12,140 nucleotides of DNA from Flammeovirgaceae bacterium (GCA_947457025.1 CANGUI010000031.1:1-12140), one strand, 5' to 3'. Shown: positions 1 to 7,479, counted from the first letter of the stretch. Translations and numbers: made by a program. The notes: generated from the sequence alone by a model not told the origin.

Positions 1-2
1 AA

Positions 3-224
3 CAGCTTGGGTTTGAGAAGCTTTCGTTGAAAAATGAGAAAATCAAGGCCCAGTTCATGAGTAAAGACGAATACTTTAAGTCAGAGGTATTCGGGAGGGT
101 GTTGGCATTTGTTCAGAAAAATCCCGGCTTGTGCCGGGTAAAAGAAAGCGGAGGTAAGTCGCTCCTCACAATCGAGAAAATCCCAACAGTAGAACAGGCG
201 TTAGCCGTCCTTAGCCAGATTTAA
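3..224 (+). CDS. mfd: C-terminal end of transcription-repair coupling factor Mfd (partial, cut by window edge)
   Basis: This is the tail of a longer protein. The frame is open to the left edge from base 3, giving 73 residues and then TAA at 222-224. The segment begins QLGFEKLSLKNEKI, and SEVFGRVLAFVQKNPG follows at about residues 28-43. It closes with a short helix (TVEQALAVLSQI). This pattern resembles the extreme C-terminal domain of Bacteroidota Mfd as I remember it. Mfd is the ATP-dependent translocase that removes stalled RNA polymerase and recruits UvrA to transcribed-strand lesions. None of the helicase motifs lies inside the window, so the assignment rests on the tail alone. A TTG at 27 could be read as a start, but the open upstream frame and the sequence similarity argue for a truncated large gene. 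It converges with the next gene, and the two stop codons overlap within a TTAA. Confidence 0.72.
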   Translation, partial: QLGFEKLSLKNEKIKAQFMSKDEYFKSEVFGRVLAFVQKNPGLCRVKESGGKSLLTIEKIPTVEQALAVLSQI

Positions 225-478
225 TCAGTTTTCAACAATTCCTGCAAGGAGAGTTTCTCCACGTAGGGCATCAGCTGGTTCACCTCACGGAAGGCATTGA
301 TCATCAAAACACGGCGGTAACGGGTGGAAAAGTAGACCTCGATAAAAAACGAACCGCTGGCGTACAGCATAACTTTACAACCAGAAATCCATCGCATCGA
401 CAGATAGTCCGCATTGGTGACTACCCAGTCACATTTACTCTCAAAAGGAGCATTGCGGAAATCCTCGATCGTGTGCAT
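221..478 (-). CDS. Small conserved-looking protein of unknown function (85 aa)
   Basis: I do not recognise a named family. The ATG at 478 (CAT at 476-478 on the plus strand) gives 85 residues starting MHTIEDFRNAPFESKCDWV. The frame is open further upstream to 598, but that extension is poor in protein-like character and runs into the gldJ promoter region, so I chose 478. The protein is a soluble, single-domain, alpha/beta-looking chain with two cysteines. It has an aromatic-rich central strand (YASGSFFIEVYFS) and a C-terminal helix (PYVEKLSLQELL), with no signal peptide or membrane segment. The composition is like a real protein, and I have an impression of similar short proteins in other Bacteroidota genomes, but no function is known to me. 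It converges on mfd and diverges from gldJ, so it is probably a single-gene transcript. Confidence 0.68.
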   Translation of the reverse strand: MHTIEDFRNAPFESKCDWVVTNADYLSMRWISGCKVMLYASGSFFIEVYFSTRYRRVLMINAFREVNQLMPYVEKLSLQELLKTD

Positions 479-667
479 GGCGTTGATTATGTAAGAACTA
501 TGCCAATGCGCAAACCGCCATATTCTGGCGTTGGCGGCCCTGGTTTTTTGCCCGGATCGGGAAAATTTATCCCAAAATCGGATAGCAATACAGTCCACGG
601 ACTCTACGTTATTGACTGCGCGTTGGCCGGAGGTTCAACCGGAGGAAGACCACAAAAAACCTCAACC

Positions 668-700
668 TTTGGAAAACATGGTTTTATGTTTTTATATTTA
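668..700 (+). promoter_or_regulatory. Candidate Bacteroidota-type promoter for gldJ
   Basis: TTTG at 668-671 is followed after 21 bp by TATATTTA at 693-700. The second element matches the phylum's -7 pattern TAnnTTTG at every fixed position except the last. The spacing fits the usual range for -33 and -7 elements. Transcription would start near 706 and leave a leader of about 20 nt before the ATG at 728. The surrounding AT-rich stretch could give such matches by chance, so this is an inference. Confidence 0.4.
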
Positions 701-727
701 CGATTCAATTTTTCTAACCATTGTGCG

Positions 728-2020
728 ATGAAGTACGTGAAGGTTTCTTTTTTAGTTGTTGCCTCAGCATTATGCATCACGGGGTGCTCACTGTTTGGTA
801 ACCGGGGCAGCAAGCCAACTGCCATTAATCCGGGGCAGATAAGTACGGCAACCGGCCTGGCCTACAATGACGAAGATGCAAATGGCTTCCAGGTTAAAGA
901 GTTTGAAGGACAACCAGATGCCCCCAATACCGTCTTTATCGAAGGCGGACGCGCTGTTATGGGGTCCTTCGAAGAAGACGTCATGGCCTGGCGCGATAAC
1001 ATCGAACGGACTGTTTCGGTGGCGTCGTTTTATATGGATGAGACCGAAATTGCCAATATCCACTGGCTTGAATATTTACACTTTCTGAGCCGCGATTCCA
1101 CTCAGGAAGTATATCAGGGTGCTCTTCCGGATACCACCGTGTGGGTAGGAAAACTCGCTTTCAATGATCCCTATGTAGATCACTACCTTCGGTATCCGGG
1201 CTTCCGGTTTTTTCCGGTGGTTGGTATTAGCTGGGTTCAGGCCAACCGGTTTGCCGAATGGCGTACGGCGTCGGTCAATCAGCAACTGTTAAAGGATTCG
1301 GGAGAGGAAATCCCGGAGACTGCTGCTGGCGGTCGCATCCCGTTGGAGTCAGGGGTCGTGATTCCAGCCTACCGCTTGCCCACCGAGGCAGAGTGGGAGT
1401 ATGCCGCCCAGGCACTGATTGGCACACAGTGGGTAGAAGAAACCCAAACCCATCAACGTTTGTATCCCTGGGATGGCCACGCTTTGCGAAATCCGTATGG
1501 CAAAGAAATGGGTTATTTCTTAGCAAACTTTAAGCGGGGCCGTGGCGACTATGCCGGTATTGCCGGGCGCCTTAATGACGGCGCTTTGATCACCACGTAC
1601 ATTTACGAATATCCTCCCAACGACTACGGCCTGTACCACATGGCAGGAAATGTGAGTGAATGGGTGATGGACATCTACCGGCCCTTGTCATTTCAGGACT
1701 TCGATGACCTGAACCCGATGCGGCGAGACGGCTTTCTTGATAAAGCTGACAAGTATAAAAACAATGTTAAACTCAAGGCTGATTTTCTGCCTAACGACCC
1801 CAATCGTAATGCTAAGGCTAAACCAGGCGACTGGGAAGAACAAAACGCGCAGGAATTCACCTCTCTTATTTCGGATAAGGTGAGGGTTTACAAAGGCGGA
1901 TCGTGGAAGGATGTAGCCTACTGGATGAGCCCCGGTACGCGTAGGTACCTCGATCAGGACTCCTCCACCGCAACAATCGGTTTCCGTTGCGCGATGATCC
2001 GTGCCGGATCAAACTACTAA
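728..2020 (+). CDS. gldJ: Gliding motility / type IX secretion lipoprotein GldJ
   Basis: This is an outer-membrane-associated lipoprotein of the gliding machinery and type IX secretion system. It is 430 aa from the ATG at 728. The frame is open upstream to 473, but only this start gives a lipoprotein signal: MKYVKVSFLVVASALCITGC with the lipid-accepting Cys20. The body is a formylglycine-generating-enzyme/sulfatase-modifying-factor fold. Visible landmarks are FIEGGRAVMGS, MDETEIANIHWLEYL, FFPVVGISWVQANRFAEWR, RLPTEAEWEYAA (216-227), GNVSEW (307-312), and the ending GGSWKD...IGFRCAM. MDETEIAN, PDTTVWVG and the DPYVDHYLRYPGF segment are as I remember GldJ rather than the related GldK. The two active-site cysteines of true FGE are absent (MSPGTRRY stands in that region), so a structural role is expected. 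It is shorter than Flavobacterium johnsoniae GldJ (roughly 560 aa by memory). It stands alone between a candidate promoter and a strong terminator. Confidence 0.9.
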   Translation: MKYVKVSFLVVASALCITGCSLFGNRGSKPTAINPGQISTATGLAYNDEDANGFQVKEFEGQPDAPNTVFIEGGRAVMGSFEEDVMAWRDNIERTVSVASFYMDETEIANIHWLEYLHFLSRDSTQEVYQGALPDTTVWVGKLAFNDPYVDHYLRYPGFRFFPVVGISWVQANRFAEWRTASVNQQLLKDSGEEIPETAAGGRIPLESGVVIPAYRLPTEAEWEYAAQALIGTQWVEETQTHQRLYPWDGHALRNPYGKEMGYFLANFKRGRGDYAGIAGRLNDGALITTYIYEYPPNDYGLYHMAGNVSEWVMDIYRPLSFQDFDDLNPMRRDGFLDKADKYKNNVKLKADFLPNDPNRNAKAKPGDWEEQNAQEFTSLISDKVRVYKGGSWKDVAYWMSPGTRRYLDQDSSTATIGFRCAMIRAGSNY

Positions 2021-2042
2021 GCGTCCGCCAAGACGGTCAAAG

Positions 2043-2074
2043 AAAGCCATCCTGCAGGGTGGCTTTTTTGTTTT
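2043..2074 (+). terminator. Intrinsic terminator of gldJ
   Basis: A 10-bp stem (AAAGCCATCC pairing with GGGTGGCTTT, one G-U wobble) closes a TGCA loop and runs into TTTTTTGTTTT. It begins 22 nt after the gldJ stop codon. On the opposite strand the same hairpin is followed by TTTCTTTG, so it may also stop transcripts leaving comF, which ends at 2146. Confidence 0.9.
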
Positions 2075-2145
2075 GTTGAAATCTGCCGGTACATCCCGTA
2101 ACAGGCACTGACCCGGAATGAACTTGATTGTGCCGGCCAGTCAGC

Positions 2146-2820
2146 TCATGCTTCCGCAATGCAGGCTATGCTGAGGGTGGCACATCCGGCTTCCAAAAGT
2201 TGCCGTCCACATGCCTCCAACGTGGCTCCCGTAGTAACTACATCATCTACCAGCAAAATGCGTAGCCCCGCTACCGCGGTGCCATTTACCATAGCAAAAG
2301 CCTGTTGCATATTTTCCCAGCGGTGAGCGCGGTCTTTGCGGGTTTGGGTCTCGGTAGCTTGATCGCGCACAAGTGCAGTTTTGATGATCGGAAGATGGAG
2401 CTCTTCTGCAAGACCACGAGCGAAACACTCGCTTTGATTATACGAGCGCCTGCGTAGCCGCGAGCGATGCAAAGGCACAGGGACTATCGCATCCCAGGGC
2501 TCATGAGGACCATCGGCTAGCATTTTTCCATACACCCGGCCGAGAAATGCACCGAGCTCCGGACGGCCGCCATACTTTAACGCATGCAGCAGGCGCTGTG
2601 TAATACTGTCTTTGCGAAAGTGCAGCAAAGCCTGCGCAGACGCGATCGGCAAACGCCCCAGCAACCGCTCGTAGACCGGGTTGTCGGGCCAGCGATGATA
2701 GTGGGTTAGGGGCAGATCGCGGAGGCATTGGCTGCAGAGCCAACGTTCACCGCGTAGTAACCCTTGACTACAGCCCACGCATGCTCGCGGAAAGAACAAC
2801 TGAACAAAATCAGCCCACAT
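2146..2820 (-). CDS. comF: ComF family phosphoribosyltransferase-like protein
   Basis: This is a ComF/GntX-type protein, 224 aa from the ATG at 2820. It has an N-terminal zinc-finger-like knuckle with Cys14-x2-Cys17 and Cys29-x2-Cys32, then a type I phosphoribosyltransferase fold. The segment VPVPLHRSRLRRRSYNQSE and the PRPP-binding loop ILLVDDVVTTGAT (about 188-200) are diagnostic. In naturally competent bacteria ComF works in uptake or processing of transforming single-stranded DNA. In other bacteria its role is unclear, and the sequence does not settle it here. A longer start at 2868 (16 more residues) is possible. I prefer 2820 because family members usually begin a few residues before the LFFPR-x-C motif and because it leaves room for a divergent promoter. 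No other competence gene is nearby. It diverges from the AhpD-like gene. Confidence 0.88.
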   Translation of the reverse strand: MWADFVQLFFPRACVGCSQGLLRGERWLCSQCLRDLPLTHYHRWPDNPVYERLLGRLPIASAQALLHFRKDSITQRLLHALKYGGRPELGAFLGRVYGKMLADGPHEPWDAIVPVPLHRSRLRRRSYNQSECFARGLAEELHLPIIKTALVRDQATETQTRKDRAHRWENMQQAFAMVNGTAVAGLRILLVDDVVTTGATLEACGRQLLEAGCATLSIACIAEA

Positions 2821-2843
2821 TTGCCCAGCCGGAAAAGGATGGT

Positions 2844-2873
2844 TTTGATTGCCCGCCAAACGCCCCATATTTG
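2844..2873 (+). promoter_or_regulatory. Possible promoter for the AhpD-like gene train
   Basis: TTTG at 2844-2847 is followed after 18 bp by CATATTTG at 2866-2873, one base off the Bacteroidota -7 pattern TAnnTTTG. The expected start point near 2879 would leave only a very short leader before the ATG at 2885. The region lies between the divergent genes, overlapping the possible longer comF start. This is a weak call. Confidence 0.3.
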
Positions 2874-2884
2874 CAATAAAAATT

Positions 2885-3223
2885 ATGCCTCTGGTTCAGC
2901 AATTTAATGAATACCGCAGTAAGATGAACGAACGCATCCTCGCGGCCGACAACCTGATCATCAAACGCATCTTTAACCTCGATACACATGCCTACCAGCA
3001 GGGTGTGCTTGATGTTAAAAGTAAGGAGCTGATAGGCCTGACCTGTTCGCTGGTTTTGCGATGTGATGACTGTGTGAAATACCACCTCGGAAAATGCAAA
3101 GAGGTAGGTCTCTCAACCGAACAAGTACATGAGGCTATGGGGATTGCCACCCTCGTGGGCGGAACGATTGTGGTTCCACACCTGCGCCGCGCCTTCGAAT
3201 ACTGGGATGCCCTCCATGTATAA
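2885..3223 (+). CDS. Carboxymuconolactone decarboxylase / AhpD-like CxxC protein
   Basis: A 112-aa all-helical protein of the CMD/AhpD-like superfamily. The C-terminal half carries Glu48, Cys60-x2-Cys63 and His67 (LRCDDCVKYH). The spacing equals that of the AhpD proton-relay and redox centre (Glu-x11-Cys-x2-Cys-x3-His), so peroxidase-reductase or other thiol-disulfide activity is plausible. Muconolactone decarboxylation is unlikely despite the family name. A further Cys71 follows. The stretch GTIVVPHLRRAFEYWDAL is typical of the Bacteroidota subgroup. The start at 2885 (MPLVQQFNEYRSKMNE) was chosen over an upstream ATG at 2849, whose extra 12 residues overlap the comF promoter area. It overlaps the next gene by 8 nt, which suggests coupled expression. 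The physiological substrate is unknown. Confidence 0.85.
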   Translation: MPLVQQFNEYRSKMNERILAADNLIIKRIFNLDTHAYQQGVLDVKSKELIGLTCSLVLRCDDCVKYHLGKCKEVGLSTEQVHEAMGIATLVGGTIVVPHLRRAFEYWDALHV

Positions 3224-3596
3224 ACGCGACCTCGAACTCGACCGCCAGTGGCACTGGCTCACGGAGCAAATTGAGGCACAGCTGGGTAAACGCCCCAAAG
3301 ACCTGAACGGGGTGCTGTTTTTGATCGGCGTTCAAGAACTGGGGAAAGGGCGTCGCTTTTTTTCAAAGGAAGAAAAGCAAGATATTCTGCACATCGGTAT
3401 CTGCCGCGTGTTGAGTCTTTCGGGCTATTATCATCTGGAGGGCAGCGATCAGGATGGTTGGCCCCATTGGCGGCTGGTGAAGAAGTTACCCCATTTTGAC
3501 CTGCTTGAGCAGGAAAAACTACTCAAGATGCACGTGCTTGAATACTTTTTACTGGAATACCAATGGCAATATCCTGCCACCACACTCCAGTCCTGA
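3216..3596 (+). CDS. Conserved-looking protein of unknown function (126 aa)
   Basis: I know no function for this family. The ATG at 3216 gives 126 residues starting MYKRDLELDRQWHWL; an ATG at 3207 would add three residues. The protein is soluble and mostly helical, with aromatic-rich segments. Landmarks are KRPKDLNGVLFLIGVQELG (about 19-37), FFSKEEKQDILHIGICRVLSLSGYY, and DGWPHWRLVKKLPHFDLLEQE. It has no signal peptide, no membrane helix and no metal motif that I can name. The start lies inside the end of the AhpD-like gene (ATGTATAA overlap, 8 nt), so the two are almost certainly expressed together. I recall similar proteins annotated only as hypothetical in Bacteroidota. The gap to the next large gene is 89 nt and holds a tiny open frame and a weak hairpin. 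Confidence 0.8.
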   Translation: MYKRDLELDRQWHWLTEQIEAQLGKRPKDLNGVLFLIGVQELGKGRRFFSKEEKQDILHIGICRVLSLSGYYHLEGSDQDGWPHWRLVKKLPHFDLLEQEKLLKMHVLEYFLLEYQWQYPATTLQS

Positions 3597-3685
3597 AAAA
3601 ATGAGCATCTTTCTCCTTACCTTTCCCCGAAGGCATAACCCGGTGCAGGTGTATGCCGTATCAACAGAAAGGTCAGAGCCGTACC

Positions 3686-6600
3686 ATGAAGGGATTTGAA
3701 TCTGTCGAGAAAAACATTGCCGCGTTCCGGCGCAAATACTATCGGAACCTCGCCATCCGCGGCTCCTTACTGAGCCTGCTTATCCTGCTCGGCTATTTTC
3801 TACTCATGGCCCTGTTGGAATCTGCCCTCTGGCTGCCAGCCAATGTTCGTATGATCGTGGTGATCTTTTTTTTCGCCATTGGGGTATTTTGTGTCGCCCG
3901 ATTCCTGAGCGACCCACTGAAATGGTGGCTGAAAAGGCAGGGAATATCAGCTGAACAAAGTGCTCAAATGATCGGCAGCCGATTCCCGCAGATTGGCGAC
4001 CGCCTCCTCAATGTGTTGCAACTCTACCGCCAACCACAGACTTCCGCCTTGTGGGCTGCCAGCATTGATCAAAAATCACAACAATTTGAGGGCATCCCAT
4101 TCGACCGGGCGATCCATCTGCGTGAAAATCTGGTGTACGTCAAATTGCTTTCCATCCCGATCCTCGCGTTGATCATCATCCTGATTTTCAACCGGACGAT
4201 ACTCACCCAAAGCACGTACCGTTTGGTGCGTTTCCGCGAGGAGTTTTCCCCCGCGCCCCCGTTTCAATTTGTAGTCGATAAATCCAAGTTGACAGCTTTC
4301 TTCAATGAAGATTATGCGTTGCAGGTCTCCCTTTCGGGGGATGCTATCCCCGATGCTTTATATGCAGTGCGGGATGGTCAGCGGCTGAAAATGAATCCAC
4401 AGGCCGGCAGGTACGAGTATGTTTTTGAGCGGGTGCAAGCCGGGTTTTCTTTTCACCTGGAGGGGGCCGGGTTTCTATCACCTACCTACACCCTCACTGT
4501 TCTCTATCGTCCTGAACTGCTGGGGCTGCGCGCACAACTGGAATATCCACGCTACCTCGGGCGGCAACCCGTTACACTCCAGAATGCGGGTAACCTCGAA
4601 GTGCCTGAAGGAACGCGCATTACCTGGCTGGCAAAAGGAGCCAATGCCGAGAAGGCCGACATGACATTCGCCTCTGAAAACGAGGTTCGCGCAATGATCT
4701 TTTCTGATGACCAAACGTTTCAATTCAGCAAAATCATTCGCTCTTCCGAGGAATACCTGATCCGACTTTACAACCCATATGCCCAAAACAAAGACGACCT
4801 GCGTTACACCATCGCGGTGATCAAAGATGAATTCCCCACCTTGTCGGTACAACCTCAGGCCGATAGCGTGCTCTTTAATAAAATCTGGATCGGAGGCTAT
4901 GCCAGCGATGACTATGGCATCAGCGATGTGGCCGTGCGGTATCAGGTGCTGCGCGATGCTCGGGAAGAAAACGGATCTTTCTCCTTGCCCATAAATGCCG
5001 GATTCCGCGACCAGCGCATCCTGCATACGTGGTCACTTGACAGTCTTTTTCTGAAACCCGGTGACCAGCTTCTATACTTTGTGCAGGTGTGGGACAACGA
5101 CGGCGTAAACGGAAGAAAGTTAACCCAGTCTCCGCCATTCCGCCTGGTGCTGCCCTCCCGCGAAACCCTGCAGAAAGAAATTGAACGCAGCACCCGGAAT
5201 ACCCAGGAAAAGTTTCAGCAAAGCGTTAAGCGGGCGGGCGAAATCAAACGCAGCGTTGAGGAGGCCATCCAGAAGTTAAAAAGTAAGCAGCAACTCGACT
5301 GGCAGGATAAACAAATGCTGCAAGCCCTGATTGAACAACGAAAACAACTGGATCAACAACTGGAACAATTGCGGCGGGAGGCCCGCGACCTGGAAGAAAA
5401 GAAAGATCAGTTCACGAACGAAAGCGAGCGCTTGCAGGAAAAGGCAGAAGAAGTGCAAAAGCAGATTGATGATTTGATGAGCGATGAACAGCGCAAGTTG
5501 CTGGAAGAACTGGAGAAACTGCTGAAAGACAATGCCCCCTCGCAGCAACTCATGAAACTGCTCGAACAAATGCAGCGCCAGGAGCGCGATTTCAAGAAAG
5601 AAATGGAACGGGCGCAGGAGTTGTACAAGCAACTGCAATACGAATACAAAATCGAACAGACGGCGGAGCAGCTACAAGAGCAATTAGCCAAACAGGAATC
5701 CCTCCAGCAGAAAACCGAATCCCTTGCCGAAGGGGAGAAGAAAAAGCCTGAGGATCTCAAGCAGGAGGACCGTAACGCAGATGCGAAATCACAAAAGGAG
5801 CGGGGAGAAAAAAAGGACACGGAATCTGCAAAAGAAAAATCAGCCAACGAATTGGCTGCCGAACAGGAGCAACTCAGGCAAGAAATGGAAGAGCTGAAGA
5901 AGGAAATGCAGGAATTGGAACACATGGGCAAAGAAGTGGAGAAGCCGGCCGACCTGCCTGGGGAGCAGCAGCAGAGCGAAATCCTCAACGATCAGCAAAA
6001 AAGTAAAGAATCGTTAGAGGAAGGCAATCCCCGGAAATCAGCCCAAATGCAGAAGCAAGCCATTCAGAAAATGAAGCAGATGAAAAACCAATTGGAGGGG
6101 GCCATGGCAAACATGCAAATGGAAATGGACATGGATAATCTCGAAAGTCTACGCCAGATCATTCATGGCTTGGTTAAACTCTCATTCGACCAGGAAAACA
6201 TCACTAAAGAGTTTCTGCCGATCCAGCAGACCGATCCCGCCTACGTGGTGCTTTCACAGCGTCAGTTAAAGCTCAAGGAAGATTCTAAAGTGTTGGAAGA
6301 CAGCTTGTTAGCTCTATCAAAACGGGATCCAAAAATGAATGCGATCGTCACCAAAGAGATTGGAAAACTGAACGATCATGTCGACCGCGCTGTAGAGTAC
6401 GTACGCGACAGGAAGAAGGGAAATGCAGGCAGCGAAATGCAGTTTGCTATGACGAGCATCAATAACCTCGCGCTGATGCTCAATGATCACTTTGACCTGA
6501 TGATGCAGATGATGCAGAATGCCATGATGATGCCGGGTAAGGGCAAATCGAAGAGCCAGAAACAGGCTGGCCTGGGCCAGAAGCAGCAGGAGATCAACCA

Positions 6601-7063
6601 GAGAACCGAGGAGTTGATGAAAAATGGAAAGCCGGGGCGGGAGATGTCCGAAGAATTGGCACGCCTGGCGATGGAACAGGAGGCCATTCGCAGGATGCTA
6701 CAGGAGATGCAGGAGGGTGCAAAAAAGAATGGCCAGAAGCCAGGAGGCGAACTCCCTGGCAAGATGGAAGAAACCGAGTTAGACCTGATCAACAAAAGAC
6801 TCACCAATCAGTTACTACAACGTCAGCGCGAAATCCTGACGCGGTTGCTGGAGACTGAAAAATCCATGCGGGAGCAAAACCTGGACGAGCAACGGAAGGG
6901 CGAAACAGCCCGTGATTACGAAAACGCACTTCCGCGCTCATTTGAGCAGTATATTAGATTAAAGGAAAAAGAATTAGAATTGCTAAAAACCGTACCTCCT
7001 AAATTGTACCCGTATTACAAGCAGGAGGTGAGTGAGTATTTCAAACGTCTGGGTGATAATTGA
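3686..7063 (+). CDS. DUF4175-like giant membrane protein with long coiled coil (1125 aa)
   Basis: A very large envelope protein of unknown function. The ATG at 3686 is preferred (MKGFESVEKNIAAFRRKYY); the frame extends to 3653, but those 11 residues are not family-like. Two hydrophobic helices lie near residues 26-48 and 54-74, a third near 152-168. A beta-rich, Ig-like periplasmic region runs to about 490. From about 495 to 800 there is a long coiled coil dominated by Q, E, K and L, with a highly charged low-complexity patch (about 685-770). A helical domain follows with a methionine-rich run (MMQMMQNAMMMPGKGK, about 938-953), then a final charged helix (NQLLQRQREILTRLLE). The topology suggests an inner-membrane anchor with a large extracytoplasmic or cytoplasmic filament-like part; which side cannot be told. 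The layout agrees with Bacteroidota DUF4175 proteins as I remember them. Its TGA overlaps the ATG of the RsbW-like gene. Confidence 0.8.
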   Translation: MKGFESVEKNIAAFRRKYYRNLAIRGSLLSLLILLGYFLLMALLESALWLPANVRMIVVIFFFAIGVFCVARFLSDPLKWWLKRQGISAEQSAQMIGSRFPQIGDRLLNVLQLYRQPQTSALWAASIDQKSQQFEGIPFDRAIHLRENLVYVKLLSIPILALIIILIFNRTILTQSTYRLVRFREEFSPAPPFQFVVDKSKLTAFFNEDYALQVSLSGDAIPDALYAVRDGQRLKMNPQAGRYEYVFERVQAGFSFHLEGAGFLSPTYTLTVLYRPELLGLRAQLEYPRYLGRQPVTLQNAGNLEVPEGTRITWLAKGANAEKADMTFASENEVRAMIFSDDQTFQFSKIIRSSEEYLIRLYNPYAQNKDDLRYTIAVIKDEFPTLSVQPQADSVLFNKIWIGGYASDDYGISDVAVRYQVLRDAREENGSFSLPINAGFRDQRILHTWSLDSLFLKPGDQLLYFVQVWDNDGVNGRKLTQSPPFRLVLPSRETLQKEIERSTRNTQEKFQQSVKRAGEIKRSVEEAIQKLKSKQQLDWQDKQMLQALIEQRKQLDQQLEQLRREARDLEEKKDQFTNESERLQEKAEEVQKQIDDLMSDEQRKLLEELEKLLKDNAPSQQLMKLLEQMQRQERDFKKEMERAQELYKQLQYEYKIEQTAEQLQEQLAKQESLQQKTESLAEGEKKKPEDLKQEDRNADAKSQKERGEKKDTESAKEKSANELAAEQEQLRQEMEELKKEMQELEHMGKEVEKPADLPGEQQQSEILNDQQKSKESLEEGNPRKSAQMQKQAIQKMKQMKNQLEGAMANMQMEMDMDNLESLRQIIHGLVKLSFDQENITKEFLPIQQTDPAYVVLSQRQLKLKEDSKVLEDSLLALSKRDPKMNAIVTKEIGKLNDHVDRAVEYVRDRKKGNAGSEMQFAMTSINNLALMLNDHFDLMMQMMQNAMMMPGKGKSKSQKQAGLGQKQQEINQRTEELMKNGKPGREMSEELARLAMEQEAIRRMLQEMQEGAKKNGQKPGGELPGKMEETELDLINKRLTNQLLQRQREILTRLLETEKSMREQNLDEQRKGETARDYENALPRSFEQYIRLKEKELELLKTVPPKLYPYYKQEVSEYFKRLGDN

Positions 7064-7479
7064 TGCGTCCTGCTGGCATGAAGAATATTCGAATTGAAAT
7101 CCCATCGCTAACCGAGAATATCCGGGTGGTAGAAAGTTTCATCGACAATGCGAAAGAAAAGTTCGAGTTGGACGATGACATCTACGGCAACATCATGATT
7201 GCAGTAACGGAGGCGGTGAATAATGCTATTAAACACGGCAACCGGGGCGATGCCAGGAAGAATGTAACATTGGCACTGGGGGTTGAAGACAATCTCATCC
7301 GTTTTTCTATTCGGGATGAAGGGAGCGGTTTTGATTTCCATCACTTGCCCGACCCCACCGCACCGGAGAACCTCGAAAAGCCTAGTGGTCGCGGTATTTT
7401 TCTCATGAAACACCTGGCTGATGAGGTCGAATTTCGGGACGGTGGCAAGCAGGTTGAATTGCGTTTCTACATGAATTGA
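7063..7479 (+). CDS. RsbW/SpoIIAB-like ATP-binding protein (anti-sigma-factor kinase fold)
   Basis: A 138-aa single-domain GHKL ATPase of the HATPase_c_2 (RsbW/SpoIIAB) type. The N box is TEAVNNAIKHGN (Glu50, Asn54, His58). The G1 box is DEGSGF (85-90) and the G2 box is SGRGIFLMK (108-116). Known relatives bind a sigma factor and phosphorylate an STAS-domain antagonist, but no sigma factor, STAS protein or PP2C phosphatase is in this window, so partner and target are unknown. The start at 7063 forms a TGATG overlap with the preceding stop. The ATG at 7078 (MKNIRIEIPS) is an equally family-like alternative, 5 residues shorter. It is coupled downstream to ybeY by another TGATG. The position right after the DUF4175 gene hints at a functional link, which is inference only. 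Confidence 0.87.
   Translation: MRPAGMKNIRIEIPSLTENIRVVESFIDNAKEKFELDDDIYGNIMIAVTEAVNNAIKHGNRGDARKNVTLALGVEDNLIRFSIRDEGSGFDFHHLPDPTAPENLEKPSGRGIFLMKHLADEVEFRDGGKQVELRFYMN

Noticed and set aside
123..138. Perfect hairpin CCCGGC-TTGT-GCCGGG
   Set aside because: It lies inside the mfd coding sequence, has no T-run after it, and is easily explained by the codons for NPGLCR.
566..574. Single DnaA-box-like TTATCCCAA
   Set aside because: Two mismatches to TTATCCACA, only one copy, and no cluster or AT-rich unwinding region, so there is no support for an origin here despite the parS-like sites.
473..727. N-terminal extension of gldJ by 85 codons
   Set aside because: It would bury the lipoprotein signal peptide inside the protein, overlaps the start of the minus-strand gene, and its composition is not protein-like.
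2878..2902. Minus-strand -7-like TAATTTTT with a TTG upstream for comF
   Set aside because: The spacing to the TTG is only 14 bp, too short for a Bacteroidota promoter, and the octamer lacks the final G.
5276..5988. Two long minus-strand open frames (120 and 193 codons) opposite the DUF4175 coiled coil
   Set aside because: They arise because Q/E/K-rich codons rarely give stops on the other strand. Their products are Ser/Cys/Phe/Leu-rich and unlike real proteins.
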